The notes: generated from the sequence alone by a model not told the origin. Shown: positions 26,078-35,262, counted from the first letter of the stretch. The stretch: DNA of 64,000 nucleotides from Microbacterium abyssi (GCF_015277895.1 NZ_CP063815.1:1116001-1180000); one strand, 5' to 3'. Numbers and translations: made by a program.

Positions 26078-26989
26078 ATGCACGATCATGCGCACGGGAT
26101 CCGCGGGGCGGGCAGTCGCCGACTGCTGACGATCTCGCTGTGCCTCACCGCCACCGTGATGGTGGTGCAGATCGTGGGCGCGCTCCTCACCGGATCTCTC
26201 GCATTGCTCGCCGACGCGGCGCACATGTTCACCGATGCCTCAGCGCTGGTGATCGCTCTCATCGCGAGCGCTGTCGCCGCACGTCCCGCCGACGACCGAC
26301 GCACCTTCGGCTATCAGCGCGCCGAGGTGCTGGGCGCACTCGTCAACGCGATCATCCTCATCGTCCTGTCCGTCAGCGTGGGCATCGAGGGAGTGCGACG
26401 CCTGGTCACCCCCGGTGACGGTGAAGTCGCCGGCCCTCTCATGCTCGTCGTCGCCGTCATCGGATTGATCGCCAACGCGATCGCGATGTGGCTGCTGAGC
26501 TCCGCGCAGAAGACGAACATCAACGTGCGCGGCGCGTACCTCGAGGTGCTCGGCGACATGATCGGGTCGGCCGCCGTGATCGTCGCGGCCGTCGTCATCG
26601 TGGTGACCGGATGGATGCCGGCGGATGCCATCGCGTCTCTGTTCATCGCGGTCATGATCATTCCGCGCGCGATCACGCTGCTCCGCGAGGTGTTCTCGGT
26701 ACTGGCCGAATCGGCGCCGAAGGACACGCACGTCGGCGAGATCCGCGATCATCTGCTCGGCTTCGACGGCGTCACCAGTGTGCACGACGTGCACGTGTGG
26801 CAGCTCACCCGCGGCGCGCCGGTGTTCACCGCACACGTCGGCGTGCACCCGGCGGTGTTCGCCGATGGGCGCGCCGGCGCGCTGCTCGAGCAGCTGCAGG
26901 GATGCCTCGCCGACCACTTCGACGTCGCACACTCCACGTTCCAGCTCGAGCCGGACGGACAGGCGGAGTGCACGGAGACCCACGCCTGA
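26078..26989 (+). CDS. cation diffusion facilitator, zinc/cobalt/cadmium efflux type
   Basis: The 303-residue protein has six membrane helices and a C-terminal cytoplasmic metallochaperone-like domain. The metal-site motif HMFTDASALVIAL (HxxxD) is in helix II and EVLGDMIGSAAVI (usually HxxxD) is in helix V. Here the helix V histidine is replaced, reading E(V)LGD, which may change metal preference. The N-terminus MHDHAHG is a small His cluster. TAGCCT at 26066-26071 ends 6 bases before ATG. It converges on ligD. Confidence 0.9.
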   Translation: MHDHAHGIRGAGSRRLLTISLCLTATVMVVQIVGALLTGSLALLADAAHMFTDASALVIALIASAVAARPADDRRTFGYQRAEVLGALVNAIILIVLSVSVGIEGVRRLVTPGDGEVAGPLMLVVAVIGLIANAIAMWLLSSAQKTNINVRGAYLEVLGDMIGSAAVIVAAVVIVVTGWMPADAIASLFIAVMIIPRAITLLREVFSVLAESAPKDTHVGEIRDHLLGFDGVTSVHDVHVWQLTRGAPVFTAHVGVHPAVFADGRAGALLEQLQGCLADHFDVAHSTFQLEPDGQAECTETHA

Positions 26990-26995
26990 GATGCG

Positions 26996-29365
26996 TCACT
27001 CCCGCCTGATGTCCGCGACCTCCTTGTCTGGACGCAGGCCGCGCCAGCGCGGGTGGCGGAGCGCTCCGTCGGAAGTCCACTCACTGAACTCGACCTCGCC
27101 CACCAGTTCCGGGCGCACCCACTGCGCGTCGCGCGCATCCGGCGGCGCGACGTCCCCCAGCGGGTTCTCGTCGGTGCGCAGCGGTTCGAGGCGCCCGAGC
27201 AGATCGCGCAGCATCCGATCGTCGAACCCGGAGCCGACCCTGCCGACGTAGCGCAGCCTGCCGTCGGCATCGGGCACGCCGAGCAGCAGCGACCCGAACG
27301 TGCCCGCCCGGTTGCCCTTGCCGGGCCGGATGCCGGCGATCGCGACCTCCTGCGTGCGCGTGTGCTTGATCTTCAGCCAGTCGCCGGAGCGGGTGCCGGG
27401 GCGATACCGCGATCCGGATCCCTTGACGACGATCCCCTCGAGTTCGAGCTCTCGGCTGATCTGCATCGCGGCATCCAGGTCGTCGAAGACCGGCGGCACG
27501 ATGACGGGTCGGTCGGCGCTCTCGCCGAGCGTCTCGAGCAGCGCGCGGCGGTCGCGCAGCGGGATGCCGGTCAAGTCGTTGCCGTCGAGGCGCAGCAGAT
27601 CGAACAGGTGATAGGCGATCGGCGTGCGGACGACCTCACGCTCGATCTCGCGCGCCTTGGTGAGGTGCATGCGGCGCTGGAGCCGTCCGAAGCTCGGGCG
27701 CCCTGAGGCATCCAATGCGACGATCTCGCCATCGACGATCGCGTCGCCGGCGGCGAAGTGCGGGGCGCCGTCGGCGGTGAGTTCCGGGTAGCGGTCGGTG
27801 ATGTCCGTGCCGCTGCGCGCATGCAGGCGGAGGCGGCCATCCTGCCACGTGCCGATCGCACGGATGCCGTCCCACTTGATCTCGCTCCACGGATCGCGCA
27901 GCGCGCGGGCGAGGCCGGGCGTGCCGGACTCGGCGAGCATGGGACGCAGAGGGCCGTCCGTGGGGCGCGCAGACCCCTGCTGCTTCCCCGATCCCTGCTG
28001 CTCCTTCATCCGGTGCAGCAGCCAGGACGACTTCTCGCCAGATCCCTCCGTGCGGATCAGGGCGAGCCGGGCGCGGCCGAGCGGACCGGTTCCGGTGAAC
28101 GTGCCGATCACTTCGTCGTCGCGCCATTTCTCGAGCTCGACCGTGCCGCTGTCCCAGATGGTCATGGTTCCGGCGCCGTACTCGCCGCGCGGGATCTCGC
28201 CGTGGAACGTCAGGTACTCCAGCGGGTGAGGTTCGGTCATGACGGCGAGTCGGTTGCGTGCGGGGGACTCAGGCACGCCCTTGGGGACCGCCCAGCTCAC
28301 CAGCACGCCGTCGTGCTCGATGCGCAGATCGAAGTGCAATCTGCGGGCGTGGTGCTCCTGGATGACGAACCGCGGGAGCGGGCCCGGGACGGCGATCGAG
28401 GTGCGCTCGGGAACCGGCTCCGGCGTACGGGCGGCGTCGCGCTTCGCGCGGTACGGAGCGAGCGCGGCGTCCGCGGATGACAGCATGAATCCGGCGAACG
28501 GGTCGACACCCTCCTCGACGCGCGCGGCTACCTCGTCGAAGTCGAGGTGTCGGAGGTCGGGATCATCGAGTTCGTCCCAGGTGCGCGGTGCGGCCACCGT
28601 CGGATGGAACCTGCCACGCAGCGAGTACGGCGAGATCGTGGTCTTCGACCCGTTGTTCTGGCTCCAGTCGATGAAGACCTTGCCGGCGCGGACCGACTTC
28701 GACATCGTGCTGGTGGCGATGTCCGGGTGGTCTGTCTCGATGGACCGGGCGAGCTCGCGGGCGATCGCGGAGGCCTGATCGCTGGTCTGTCTGCCGTCGA
28801 GCCGGGCGTACAGATGGATTCCCTTGCTGCCGCTCGTGACCGGCACCGGGTCCAACCCGATGTCGCTGAGGATCGCGCGGGCGAGCCGCGCCACGTGCGC
28901 GCACTGGGCGAGGTCGGCGCCGGGCCCGGGATCGAGGTCGAGCACGAGCCGGTCGGGATTCTGACGCTCGCCGTCCGCGCCGAACCGCCACTGCGGCACG
29001 TGCAGCTCGATGCTGGCGACCTGCGCCATCCACACGAGCGTAGGCAGGTCGCCGGCGATCGGGTACTCCTTCGCGCCGCCGGAGTGCTCGATCGGCAGGC
29101 GGCGCACCCACTCCGGCGCACCCCGCTCGAGCTGCTTCGCGAAGAACGCCTCGCCCGGAGCATCCGCAGTTCCCACCCCCTCCACCCACCGCTTTCGGGT
29201 CACGGGGCGACCGGAGAGCAGCGGCAGCATGCGGGGGGCGACGCGGGTGTAATAGGCGATCACCTCGCCCTTGGTCGTTCCTGCATCGGGATACAGCACC
29301 TTGTCGAGGTTCGTCACGCGCAGACGCCTGCCGCCGACCTCGACCATCTGCGCTGTTGCTGGCAT
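26996..29365 (-). CDS. ligD: multifunctional ATP-dependent DNA ligase LigD (polymerase, phosphoesterase, ligase)
   Basis: It processes and seals double-strand breaks with Ku in non-homologous end joining. The 789-residue protein has, in order, an AEP polymerase domain (about 1-290; LDLDPGPG metal motif, SGSKGIHLY), a 3'-phosphoesterase domain (about 340-470; HHARRLHFDLRIEHDG, HGEIPRGEYGAG) and an ATP-dependent ligase domain (about 480-789; Lys497 in EIKWDGIR, DGEIVALD, GIVVKGSGSRY). This is the mycobacterial order. ATG 29365 was chosen over a longer frame because homologs begin near the VGGRRLRVTNLDKVLYP segment and TACTCT at 29377-29372 ends 6 bases upstream. It is divergent from ku. Confidence 0.95.
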   Translation of the reverse strand: MPATAQMVEVGGRRLRVTNLDKVLYPDAGTTKGEVIAYYTRVAPRMLPLLSGRPVTRKRWVEGVGTADAPGEAFFAKQLERGAPEWVRRLPIEHSGGAKEYPIAGDLPTLVWMAQVASIELHVPQWRFGADGERQNPDRLVLDLDPGPGADLAQCAHVARLARAILSDIGLDPVPVTSGSKGIHLYARLDGRQTSDQASAIARELARSIETDHPDIATSTMSKSVRAGKVFIDWSQNNGSKTTISPYSLRGRFHPTVAAPRTWDELDDPDLRHLDFDEVAARVEEGVDPFAGFMLSSADAALAPYRAKRDAARTPEPVPERTSIAVPGPLPRFVIQEHHARRLHFDLRIEHDGVLVSWAVPKGVPESPARNRLAVMTEPHPLEYLTFHGEIPRGEYGAGTMTIWDSGTVELEKWRDDEVIGTFTGTGPLGRARLALIRTEGSGEKSSWLLHRMKEQQGSGKQQGSARPTDGPLRPMLAESGTPGLARALRDPWSEIKWDGIRAIGTWQDGRLRLHARSGTDITDRYPELTADGAPHFAAGDAIVDGEIVALDASGRPSFGRLQRRMHLTKAREIEREVVRTPIAYHLFDLLRLDGNDLTGIPLRDRRALLETLGESADRPVIVPPVFDDLDAAMQISRELELEGIVVKGSGSRYRPGTRSGDWLKIKHTRTQEVAIAGIRPGKGNRAGTFGSLLLGVPDADGRLRYVGRVGSGFDDRMLRDLLGRLEPLRTDENPLGDVAPPDARDAQWVRPELVGEVEFSEWTSDGALRHPRWRGLRPDKEVADIRRE

Positions 29366-29425
29366 GTCGCCAGAGTAACGGCAAGCCCCTGTCGCTCGAC
29401 GGTCATTGCGGTGTCTACTGGTGTC

Positions 29426-30235
29426 ATGAGGTCGATCTGGAAGGGTGCCCTGACGTTCGGGCTGGTGAACGTGCCGGTGAAGGTGTACTCCGCCACCGAA
29501 GACCACGATGTGCCGCTGCACCAGGTGCACGATGAGGACGGCGGGCGGATCCGTTACAAGCGCACGTGCGAGATCTGCGGTCAGGTCATCGCGTACTCGA
29601 ACATCGACCGCGCCTACGAGGACGACGGGCAGATGGTCGTGCTCACCAAGGACGACCTGGACGCACTGCCCGCCGAGCGCAGTCGCGAGATCGACGTCGT
29701 CGAGTTCGTGCCGAGCGAGCAGGTCGATCTCCTGACGCTCGACAAGGCCTACTACCTGGAGCCGGACTCGAAATCGCCCAAGGCGTACGTGCTTCTGCGG
29801 AAGACGCTCGAGCAGACCGACCGCACCGCGATAGTGCGCTTCACGCTGCGGCAGAAGACGAGGCTCGCCGCATTGCGCGTGCGCGGCGACGTGCTCGTTC
29901 TGCAGACGCTGCTGTGGGCCGACGAGGTGCGTGAGGCATCCTTCGAGTCGCTCGACGAGGACGTGAAGATCTCGAAGAAGGAGCTCGAACTCTCAGCGAG
30001 CCTCGTGGACAGCTACGCCAGCGACTTCGACCCGGAGTCGTTCGTGGACGAATACCAGAAGGAGCTGCGTACCCTCATCGACGCGAAGATCGAAGCAGGC
30101 GACACCTTCGACGTCGCCGAGACCTTCGCCGAAGAGGGTGAAGCAGAAGGCAAGGGCGGCGAGGTCATCGACCTCATGGAGGCGCTCAAGGCGAGCGTGG
30201 AGAAGTCGCGGGCGAAGAAGAAGGATGCAGGCTGA
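29426..30235 (+). CDS. ku: Ku protein for non-homologous end joining
   Basis: The 269-residue protein begins MRSIWKGALTFGLVNVPVKV, the signature of prokaryotic Ku, with the RYKRTCEICGQVI segment and LLWADEVREA typical of the ring-forming core. The C-terminus has a short lysine-rich tail (KSRAKKKDAG). Ku dimers encircle DNA ends and recruit LigD, encoded divergently 60 bases away. The longer frame running upstream lies antisense to ligD and is rejected. The start is ATG 29426. Confidence 0.96.
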   Translation: MRSIWKGALTFGLVNVPVKVYSATEDHDVPLHQVHDEDGGRIRYKRTCEICGQVIAYSNIDRAYEDDGQMVVLTKDDLDALPAERSREIDVVEFVPSEQVDLLTLDKAYYLEPDSKSPKAYVLLRKTLEQTDRTAIVRFTLRQKTRLAALRVRGDVLVLQTLLWADEVREASFESLDEDVKISKKELELSASLVDSYASDFDPESFVDEYQKELRTLIDAKIEAGDTFDVAETFAEEGEAEGKGGEVIDLMEALKASVEKSRAKKKDAG

Positions 30236-30250
30236 GGCGGCATCCCCTCG

Positions 30251-31009
30251 CTAGTGCTTGCCGTCGCCGTCGATGTCCGGCGCGCGGTCGAACACCTCGC
30301 GGTCGAGGGTGAGTTCGTCGGCTTCGACCGCATCCGTGTCCGGATCGCCACCGGCCGCGACCGCCTTCTTCACCTTGCGACGCTCTGAGAAGTAGTGCCA
30401 CAGCGTGACCAGCGCCGTGCCGCCCACCGCGGCGAGCAGGATGATGTCGATGTACTCGGTCACCAGGTGCGCGACCCACGGTATGAAGGCGATCAGGTAG
30501 CCGACCATCGTCAGACCGAAGCCCCACAGCACGGCGCCGATGAAGTTGTACAGGCTGTATTTCTTCCACGGCATGTGACCGACGCCGGCGGCGACCGGCG
30601 CGAACGTGCGGACGATGGGCACGAAGCGCGCGAGGATCACGGTGAGTCCTCCGTATCGTTCGAAGAACGCGTTCGTGCGCTCGACGTTCTTGCGGCTGAA
30701 CAGCCCGGATTCCTTGCGTTCGAAGACGGCCGGGCCGCCCTTGTGCCCGATCAGGTAGCCGACTTCGCCGCCGACGAATGCGGCGAGCGCGATCAGCAGC
30801 GACACGATCCAGATGTTCACGCCGAACACGTTGCTGGTGTGCGTGAGCAGCCCGGCGATCACGAGCAGGGTGTCGCCGGGGAGCAGGAAGCCGACCAGCA
30901 GCCCGGTCTCGGCGAAGACGATGAAGCACACCACCAGGAGCGCCCAGGGGCCGGCCGCGCCGATGATCACCTCGGGATCGAGCCAGGGGATGAGTGCGAT
31001 GTGGTGCAT
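30251..31009 (-). CDS. DedA-family membrane protein
   Basis: The 252-residue protein has the family motifs FAETGLLVGFLLPGDTLLVIAG, a reentrant-like GEVGYLIGHKGGP, and ARFVPIVRTFAPVAAGVG, with the conserved R in F.P..R. DedA proteins act as flippases or transporters for polyprenyl or other lipids and are needed for envelope homeostasis. The C-terminal 45 residues are charged and lie in the cytoplasm. It converges with ku and follows the tRNA-Leu gene on the same strand. Confidence 0.92.
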   Translation of the reverse strand: MHHIALIPWLDPEVIIGAAGPWALLVVCFIVFAETGLLVGFLLPGDTLLVIAGLLTHTSNVFGVNIWIVSLLIALAAFVGGEVGYLIGHKGGPAVFERKESGLFSRKNVERTNAFFERYGGLTVILARFVPIVRTFAPVAAGVGHMPWKKYSLYNFIGAVLWGFGLTMVGYLIAFIPWVAHLVTEYIDIILLAAVGGTALVTLWHYFSERRKVKKAVAAGGDPDTDAVEADELTLDREVFDRAPDIDGDGKH

Positions 31010-31059
31010 GGATTCCCGTCGAGCAGATGCGTGCTGCGGTCAGTTGATGCTGCTGCCAG

Positions 31060-31141
31060 TGCGGAAGGTGGGACTTGAACCCACACGCCGTGAGGCACAG
31101 GAACCTAAATCCTGCGTGTCTGCCAATTCCACCACTCCCGC
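31060..31141 (-). tRNA. tRNA-Leu (anticodon UAG)
   Basis: Reading the minus strand, the 82-base gene begins GCGGGAGTGGTGGAATTGGC and ends CTTCCGC plus discriminator A. The acceptor stem pairs GCGGGAG with CTTCCGC. The anticodon arm is CAGGA-TTTAGGT-TCCTG, giving anticodon UAG. The long variable arm (GCCTCACGGC) is a type II feature expected for leucine, and the T-loop GGTTCAAGTCC is canonical. The 3' CCA is not encoded. Confidence 0.95.
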
Positions 31142-31274
31142 GCGGTTTTCTTCAGTCTAGATGTGCACCTGCCCACGTGACAGCACGGTATTCCGGCCTC
31201 GCGGGTAGGGGAAACCCGAGCCCGGTTGTGGATAACTTCCGAGGCTGACGCCGGATTCTTGCGAGGATGCCGAG

Positions 31275-32417
31275 GTGAGCCAGCCGTCCCTCGTCGTCGC
31301 CGAACGCGTCCGTCGCAGACTGCGCGCCGAGCGCACCGATCCGACGCTCGCTCCCGACGAGGCGCGTCGGATCGCCCAGGCAGAGGTCCGACGGCACAAC
31401 GACCTGGCGTTGTCGCGCGGCGACGCGATGATCGACGACGAGTCTGCCTGCGTGCGCGACGTACTGGCGTCGGTCAGCGGATTCGGCGTACTGCAGCCGC
31501 TTCTGGACGATCCCAGCATCGAGGAGATCTGGCTGAACGGTCCCGATCGCGTGTTCATCGCGCGCGGTGGCGTCTCCGAGCGGATCCCGCTCGGATTGAC
31601 GGATGCCATGGTGCGCGACCTCGTCGAGCGGATGCTGCAGGCGACGCGGCGCCGGGTCGACATCAGCCAGCCCTTCGTCGACGCGTCGCTTCCCGACGGG
31701 TCGCGCCTGCACGTCGCGATCGCGGACGTGGTGCGCGGCTCCTGGGCGGTCAACATCAGAAAGTTCCTCCCGGGGTACCGCACGCTGGACGCGCTGGTCG
31801 CGCTCGGGTCGATCCCCGACGGCGTCGCGGGGATGCTGCGCCGCGCCATGCGCGACGGGCTCAGCGTCATCGTGTCCGGTGCGACGCACGCCGGCAAGAC
31901 GACGCTGCTCGGGGCGCTGCTCGCCTCGTGCGCCGACGCGCAGCGCATCGTCACGGTGGAGGAGACATTCGAGCTCGCAGTCGACGGCCCCGACCTCGTC
32001 GCGCTCCAGGGCAGGCAGGCGAGCCTCGAGGGCACCGGCGAGATCACGTTGCGCCGGCTGGTGAAGGAGGCGCTGCGCATGCGCCCGGATCGGCTGGTGG
32101 TCGGCGAGGTGCGCGACGCCGAGGCGCTCGATCTGGTCCTCGCCCTGAACACGGGCGTTCCCGGCGCGGGGACCGTGCACGCGAACTCGGCGGTCGAGGC
32201 GCTCGAGAAGCTCACGATCCTGCCCCTCCTGGCGGGCCGCAACATCGACAGGTCGTTCATCGCGCCGGCGCTCGCGGCCTCCGTCTCCCTGGTGGTGCAC
32301 TGCGCCCGCGACGCGGCAGGCAGACGGTTCGTGGACGAGGTCATCGCCCCGACCGGCGACGTCGTCGAGGGTCGCATCATCACCCGGTCGGTGTACCGCG
32401 CGGAGCCGCGAACATGA
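31275..32417 (+). CDS. tadA: TadA/CpaF-type secretion ATPase
   Basis: This ATPase powers assembly of Tad (type IVc) pili. The 380-residue protein has the N-terminal domain typical of CpaF (VLQPLLDDPSIEEIWLNGPDRVFIAR), Walker A GATHAGKTT from residue 202, the Asp-box region RIVTVEETFEL, and Walker B region RPDRLVVGEVRDAEA with GTVHANS (His box). The start is GTG 31275 with GAGG 8 bases upstream. It overlaps tadB as ATGA. No tadZ lies upstream, where DedA and tRNA-Leu are found instead. Confidence 0.93.
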   Translation: MSQPSLVVAERVRRRLRAERTDPTLAPDEARRIAQAEVRRHNDLALSRGDAMIDDESACVRDVLASVSGFGVLQPLLDDPSIEEIWLNGPDRVFIARGGVSERIPLGLTDAMVRDLVERMLQATRRRVDISQPFVDASLPDGSRLHVAIADVVRGSWAVNIRKFLPGYRTLDALVALGSIPDGVAGMLRRAMRDGLSVIVSGATHAGKTTLLGALLASCADAQRIVTVEETFELAVDGPDLVALQGRQASLEGTGEITLRRLVKEALRMRPDRLVVGEVRDAEALDLVLALNTGVPGAGTVHANSAVEALEKLTILPLLAGRNIDRSFIAPALAASVSLVVHCARDAAGRRFVDEVIAPTGDVVEGRIITRSVYRAEPRT

Positions 32418-33274
32418 CCCTGCTGCTGGGCGCGGCGCTCGCGGCTGGGCTCCTGCTGTGCGCATCGCCGTGGCTGTGGCCCGCGCGCGAGCGGGTCGAA
32501 CGACCCGAACGTCGCGACGACCTGCTCACCCGGCTCATGGACGAGTCGGGTTTCGCTTCGGTCGAGCGGCACAGGGTGATCGTGGTGATCCTCACGCTGG
32601 CGCTCGTCGCCGCGGCCGTCGTGTGGCTCGTCACCGGCATCCCCGTGCTGGCAGTGCTCGCCGCGCTCGCCGCCGGCGCCGCGCCGATCGCGTTCCTTCG
32701 CGCACGGCGCCTTCGCCTTCTCAAGGCCAGACGTCAGATGTGGCCCGACGTGTGTGATCTGCTCGTGGCCGCGATCAGGGTCGGCCTCTCCCTTCCGGAC
32801 GCCGTCGCGAGCCTGGCCGATTCGGCACCCGCAGCCGTGCGCCCCGCATTCGCGGTCTTCGCCCGCGATCTGCGTGCCACCGGGCGATTCGAGACCAGTA
32901 TCGGCAGGCTCAAGACCACGCTCGCCGATCCGATCGCCGACCGCATCATCGAGACGCTGAAGATGGCGCGCCAGGTCGGCGGCACGGAGCTCACCGGTGT
33001 GCTGCGTGCGCTGTCCTCGTCGGTGCGCGCCGACGCGACGCTGCGCGGGGAGGTCGAGGCCAAGCAGTCCTGGATCCGCGGGGCGGCCGTGCTCGGTGTG
33101 GTCGCACCATGGGTGATCCTCGCGTTGCTGGCGCTGCGCCCTGAGGGTGCCCAGGCCTACGCGAGCCCGGAGGGCATGATGGTGATCGTCTGCGGCGCGA
33201 TCGTCTCTGTGATCGCATTCCGCATCATGATCCGCATCGGACGCCTTCCCGAGCCGCGGCGGTGGTTCGCATGA
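32414..33274 (+). CDS. tadB: TadB-type inner membrane platform protein
   Basis: The 286-residue protein has two N-terminal membrane helices (about 1-18 and 55-100), a cytoplasmic T2SSF domain (about 115-245; WPDVCDLLVAAIRVGLSLPDAVASL) and C-terminal helices near 225-275. Its ATG overlaps the tadA stop and its own stop overlaps tadC (ATGA both times). A longer frame that extends through tadA is an artefact. It forms the membrane platform with TadC. Confidence 0.9.
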   Translation: MTLLLGAALAAGLLLCASPWLWPARERVERPERRDDLLTRLMDESGFASVERHRVIVVILTLALVAAAVVWLVTGIPVLAVLAALAAGAAPIAFLRARRLRLLKARRQMWPDVCDLLVAAIRVGLSLPDAVASLADSAPAAVRPAFAVFARDLRATGRFETSIGRLKTTLADPIADRIIETLKMARQVGGTELTGVLRALSSSVRADATLRGEVEAKQSWIRGAAVLGVVAPWVILALLALRPEGAQAYASPEGMMVIVCGAIVSVIAFRIMIRIGRLPEPRRWFA

Positions 33275-34206
33275 CCCTGGCGACGGATGCCGCGATCGCG
33301 ATCCTTCTGGGCGGGCTGCTCGGCGCCGGTCTCATCTGCATCCTGGCGACGGCGCCGCGGTGGCGGGCGGCGTCGTTGACCGCGCGCATCGCCCCGTACA
33401 TCCGCGACGCCGTGGAGGATGCCGCGCTGCCGTCGGGAATCCTGCCCGATGCGGGCGTGCTGCCTGTCGACGCCGGTTCACTGTGGCGGCGCCTGCACAC
33501 GCGGGTGCTGCGCGTGGGGGACTCGGACGCGCTGGCGCTGCGGCTCTCGCAAGCCGGCCTCGACGACGAGCCGGCCGTGTTCCGCGCGCGGCAGCTGGGA
33601 TGGGCGCTCGGCGGGTTCGCGATCGGCAGCGCGCTGGTCATCATCCTCGCGATCACCGGCCGGATGACGCCGCCGGCTGCCGTGCTGCCGATTCTGCTCG
33701 GCGTGGGCGCGGTCATGGCCGTCGATCTCGTGCTCAGCACCCGCGTCAGGACGCGGCTGGCAAGGCTCAGCGACGAGCTGCCGACCACGCTGGAGTTCCT
33801 CGCATTGTGCCTGTCGGCAGGGGAGGGGTTCCTGGATGCGCTGCGGCGGGTCGCCGCGATCGGCTCGGGCGAGCTCACCCAGGAGCTTCGGCAGGTCGTG
33901 CTCGCGGTCGGCACCGGATCGCCGCTGGCCGACGCGCTCGGCGAGATGGCATCGCGGCTGCGGCAGCCGGGCCTCTCGCGCGCCGTGGACCAGATCGGCT
34001 CCGCTCTGGAGCACGGCGCGCCGCTCGCCACCGTGCTGCATGCACAGGCGGCTGACGCGCGTGAGGAGGCCAAGCGCACCCTGATCGAGCAGGCCGGACG
34101 GCGGGAGATCCTCATGATGCTGCCACTGGTGTTCCTGATCCTGCCTCTCAGCGTTCTTTTCGCCGTCTTTCCCGGGATGTTCATCCTGCAATTGGGCCTC
34201 GGCTGA
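33271..34206 (+). CDS. tadC: TadC-type inner membrane platform protein
   Basis: The 311-residue protein has helices near 5-28, 105-150 and 280-305 and a T2SSF-type core: ELPTTLEFLALCLSAGEGFLDAL ... LVFLILPLSVLFAVFPGMFI. I chose ATG 33271, which overlaps the tadB stop; a GTG three codons earlier is possible. It is the second platform subunit of the Tad machine. Confidence 0.9.
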   Translation: MTLATDAAIAILLGGLLGAGLICILATAPRWRAASLTARIAPYIRDAVEDAALPSGILPDAGVLPVDAGSLWRRLHTRVLRVGDSDALALRLSQAGLDDEPAVFRARQLGWALGGFAIGSALVIILAITGRMTPPAAVLPILLGVGAVMAVDLVLSTRVRTRLARLSDELPTTLEFLALCLSAGEGFLDALRRVAAIGSGELTQELRQVVLAVGTGSPLADALGEMASRLRQPGLSRAVDQIGSALEHGAPLATVLHAQAADAREEAKRTLIEQAGRREILMMLPLVFLILPLSVLFAVFPGMFILQLGLG

Positions 34207-34240
34207 CGAAACGACCGAACGACACTCACGAAGGGACCGA

Positions 34241-34441
34241 ATGATGAATCGAGTACGAACCTGGTGGGCGAGCCTCGCCTCCGACGCGCGGCAGTTGGTC
34301 GACGACGACACCGGAGATGTTCCCGGCTGGGTGCTGGTGACCCTGATGACGGCAGGACTCGTGGTCCTGATCTGGGCCGTGGCAGGGCCGGCACTGACCG
34401 GACTGTTCGAGCAGGCGATCTCAAGGGTGTCCGGACTCTGA
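34241..34441 (+). CDS. Flp-like pilin candidate with degenerate processing motif
   Basis: A 66-residue protein has a charged N-terminus ending DDDTG, then a single long hydrophobic helix (WVLVTLMTAGLVVLIWAVAG). Length and position, directly after tadC and before TadE-like genes, fit a Flp pilin. The usual processing signature G-xxxx-E-Y reads G-DVPG-W-V here, so the conserved Glu5 and Tyr6 are missing. ATG 34241 follows GAAGGGACC, a fair ribosome-binding site. Either the peptidase tolerates this motif or the protein is an unprocessed component. Confidence 0.7.
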   Translation: MMNRVRTWWASLASDARQLVDDDTGDVPGWVLVTLMTAGLVVLIWAVAGPALTGLFEQAISRVSGL

Positions 34442-34442
34442 C

Positions 34443-34838
34443 ATGCGTGGGTGGGCGCACGACGATCGCGGGTCGAGTCCGGTGGACTTCGTCCTCGTCG
34501 GCGCGCTCCTGACCACGCTCACCCTCGCAGTCCTGCAACTGGGCTTCGCGGTGTATGTTCGCAACGTCGTCCACGACGCCGCGGTCGAGGGAGCCCACTA
34601 TGCGGCGCTGGCCGACACGACGCTCGAAGACGGCGCCGATCGCACGCGCCTGGCGATCAGCAGAGCCGTCGGCGACGCGTTCGCAGACGATGTCGCGGTG
34701 ACGCAGAGCGACCGGCTCGGGCATCCGACAGCAGTCGTGACCGTCCGCACCACGCTGCCGATAATCGGGCTGCTCGGGATCCCGTACGCGCTGGAGGTGG
34801 ATGCGGATGCGCCGATGGAGTCGCTGGGCGACGAATGA
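34443..34838 (+). CDS. tadE: TadE-like pseudopilin
   Basis: The 131-residue protein has the N-terminal motif DDRGSSPVDFVLVGALLTTL. Cleavage after Gly would leave Asp at +5 and Phe at +6, conservative versions of the E-Y signature of TadE-like pseudopilins. A hydrophobic helix follows, then a soluble domain (about 40-131). It starts one base after the pilin-like gene ends and overlaps the next gene by 38 bases. Confidence 0.8.
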   Translation: MRGWAHDDRGSSPVDFVLVGALLTTLTLAVLQLGFAVYVRNVVHDAAVEGAHYAALADTTLEDGADRTRLAISRAVGDAFADDVAVTQSDRLGHPTAVVTVRTTLPIIGLLGIPYALEVDADAPMESLGDE

Positions 34839-35262
34839 CGATGGCTCGGCCGCGCTGGAGTTCATCACGATCGGCGTGATCCTGCTCGTGCCGCTCGCGT
34901 ATCTCGTGATCACGCTCGGCGCTGTGCAGCAGACGCTGCTCGGGGCGGAGGCTGCTGCCCGGCACACGGCGCGAGTCATCGGACAGGCTGAGGACTCGGC
35001 AGCAGCCGGCGCGAGCGGCGACGCCGTGCTCGCGAGCGTGATCGATGAGTACGGAATGAGTGCAGAGAACGTCGACGTCTCCGTGACCTGTACCCCCGCC
35101 ACGGACGAGTGCCCGACCGCGGGGGCGACCGTGATCGTCACCGTCAGCACTCAGGTGTCGCTGCCATTCGTGCCCGAGATCTTCGGCCTCGATCGTGCCA
35201 CGCAGATCCCGCTGCAGGCCGCTGCCGCTCAGAAGGTCTCCCGGCTGTGGGGCGCGGGATGA
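34801..35262 (+). CDS. second TadE/TadF-like pseudopilin
   Basis: The 153-residue protein carries DDGSAALEFITIGVILLVPL, with Glu at +5 and Phe at +6 after the presumed Gly cleavage site, the classic TadE pattern. Its C-terminal domain includes two cysteines (CTPATDEC) that could form a disulphide outside the membrane. The start may be ATG 34801 or 34807, both inside the preceding gene. It overlaps the next gene as ATGA. Confidence 0.8.
   Translation: MRMRRWSRWATNDDGSAALEFITIGVILLVPLAYLVITLGAVQQTLLGAEAAARHTARVIGQAEDSAAAGASGDAVLASVIDEYGMSAENVDVSVTCTPATDECPTAGATVIVTVSTQVSLPFVPEIFGLDRATQIPLQAAAAQKVSRLWGAG

Noticed and set aside
31060..31274. Integrative element boundary at tRNA-Leu
   Set aside because: No integrase gene, no duplicated tRNA 3' end and no compositional change were seen in the adjoining Tad region.
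31226..33274. 682-codon frame apparently fusing unknown sequence to TadB
   Set aside because: Its first 396 codons are a shadow of tadA in another frame. The ATG at 32414 overlapping the tadA stop is the natural tadB start.
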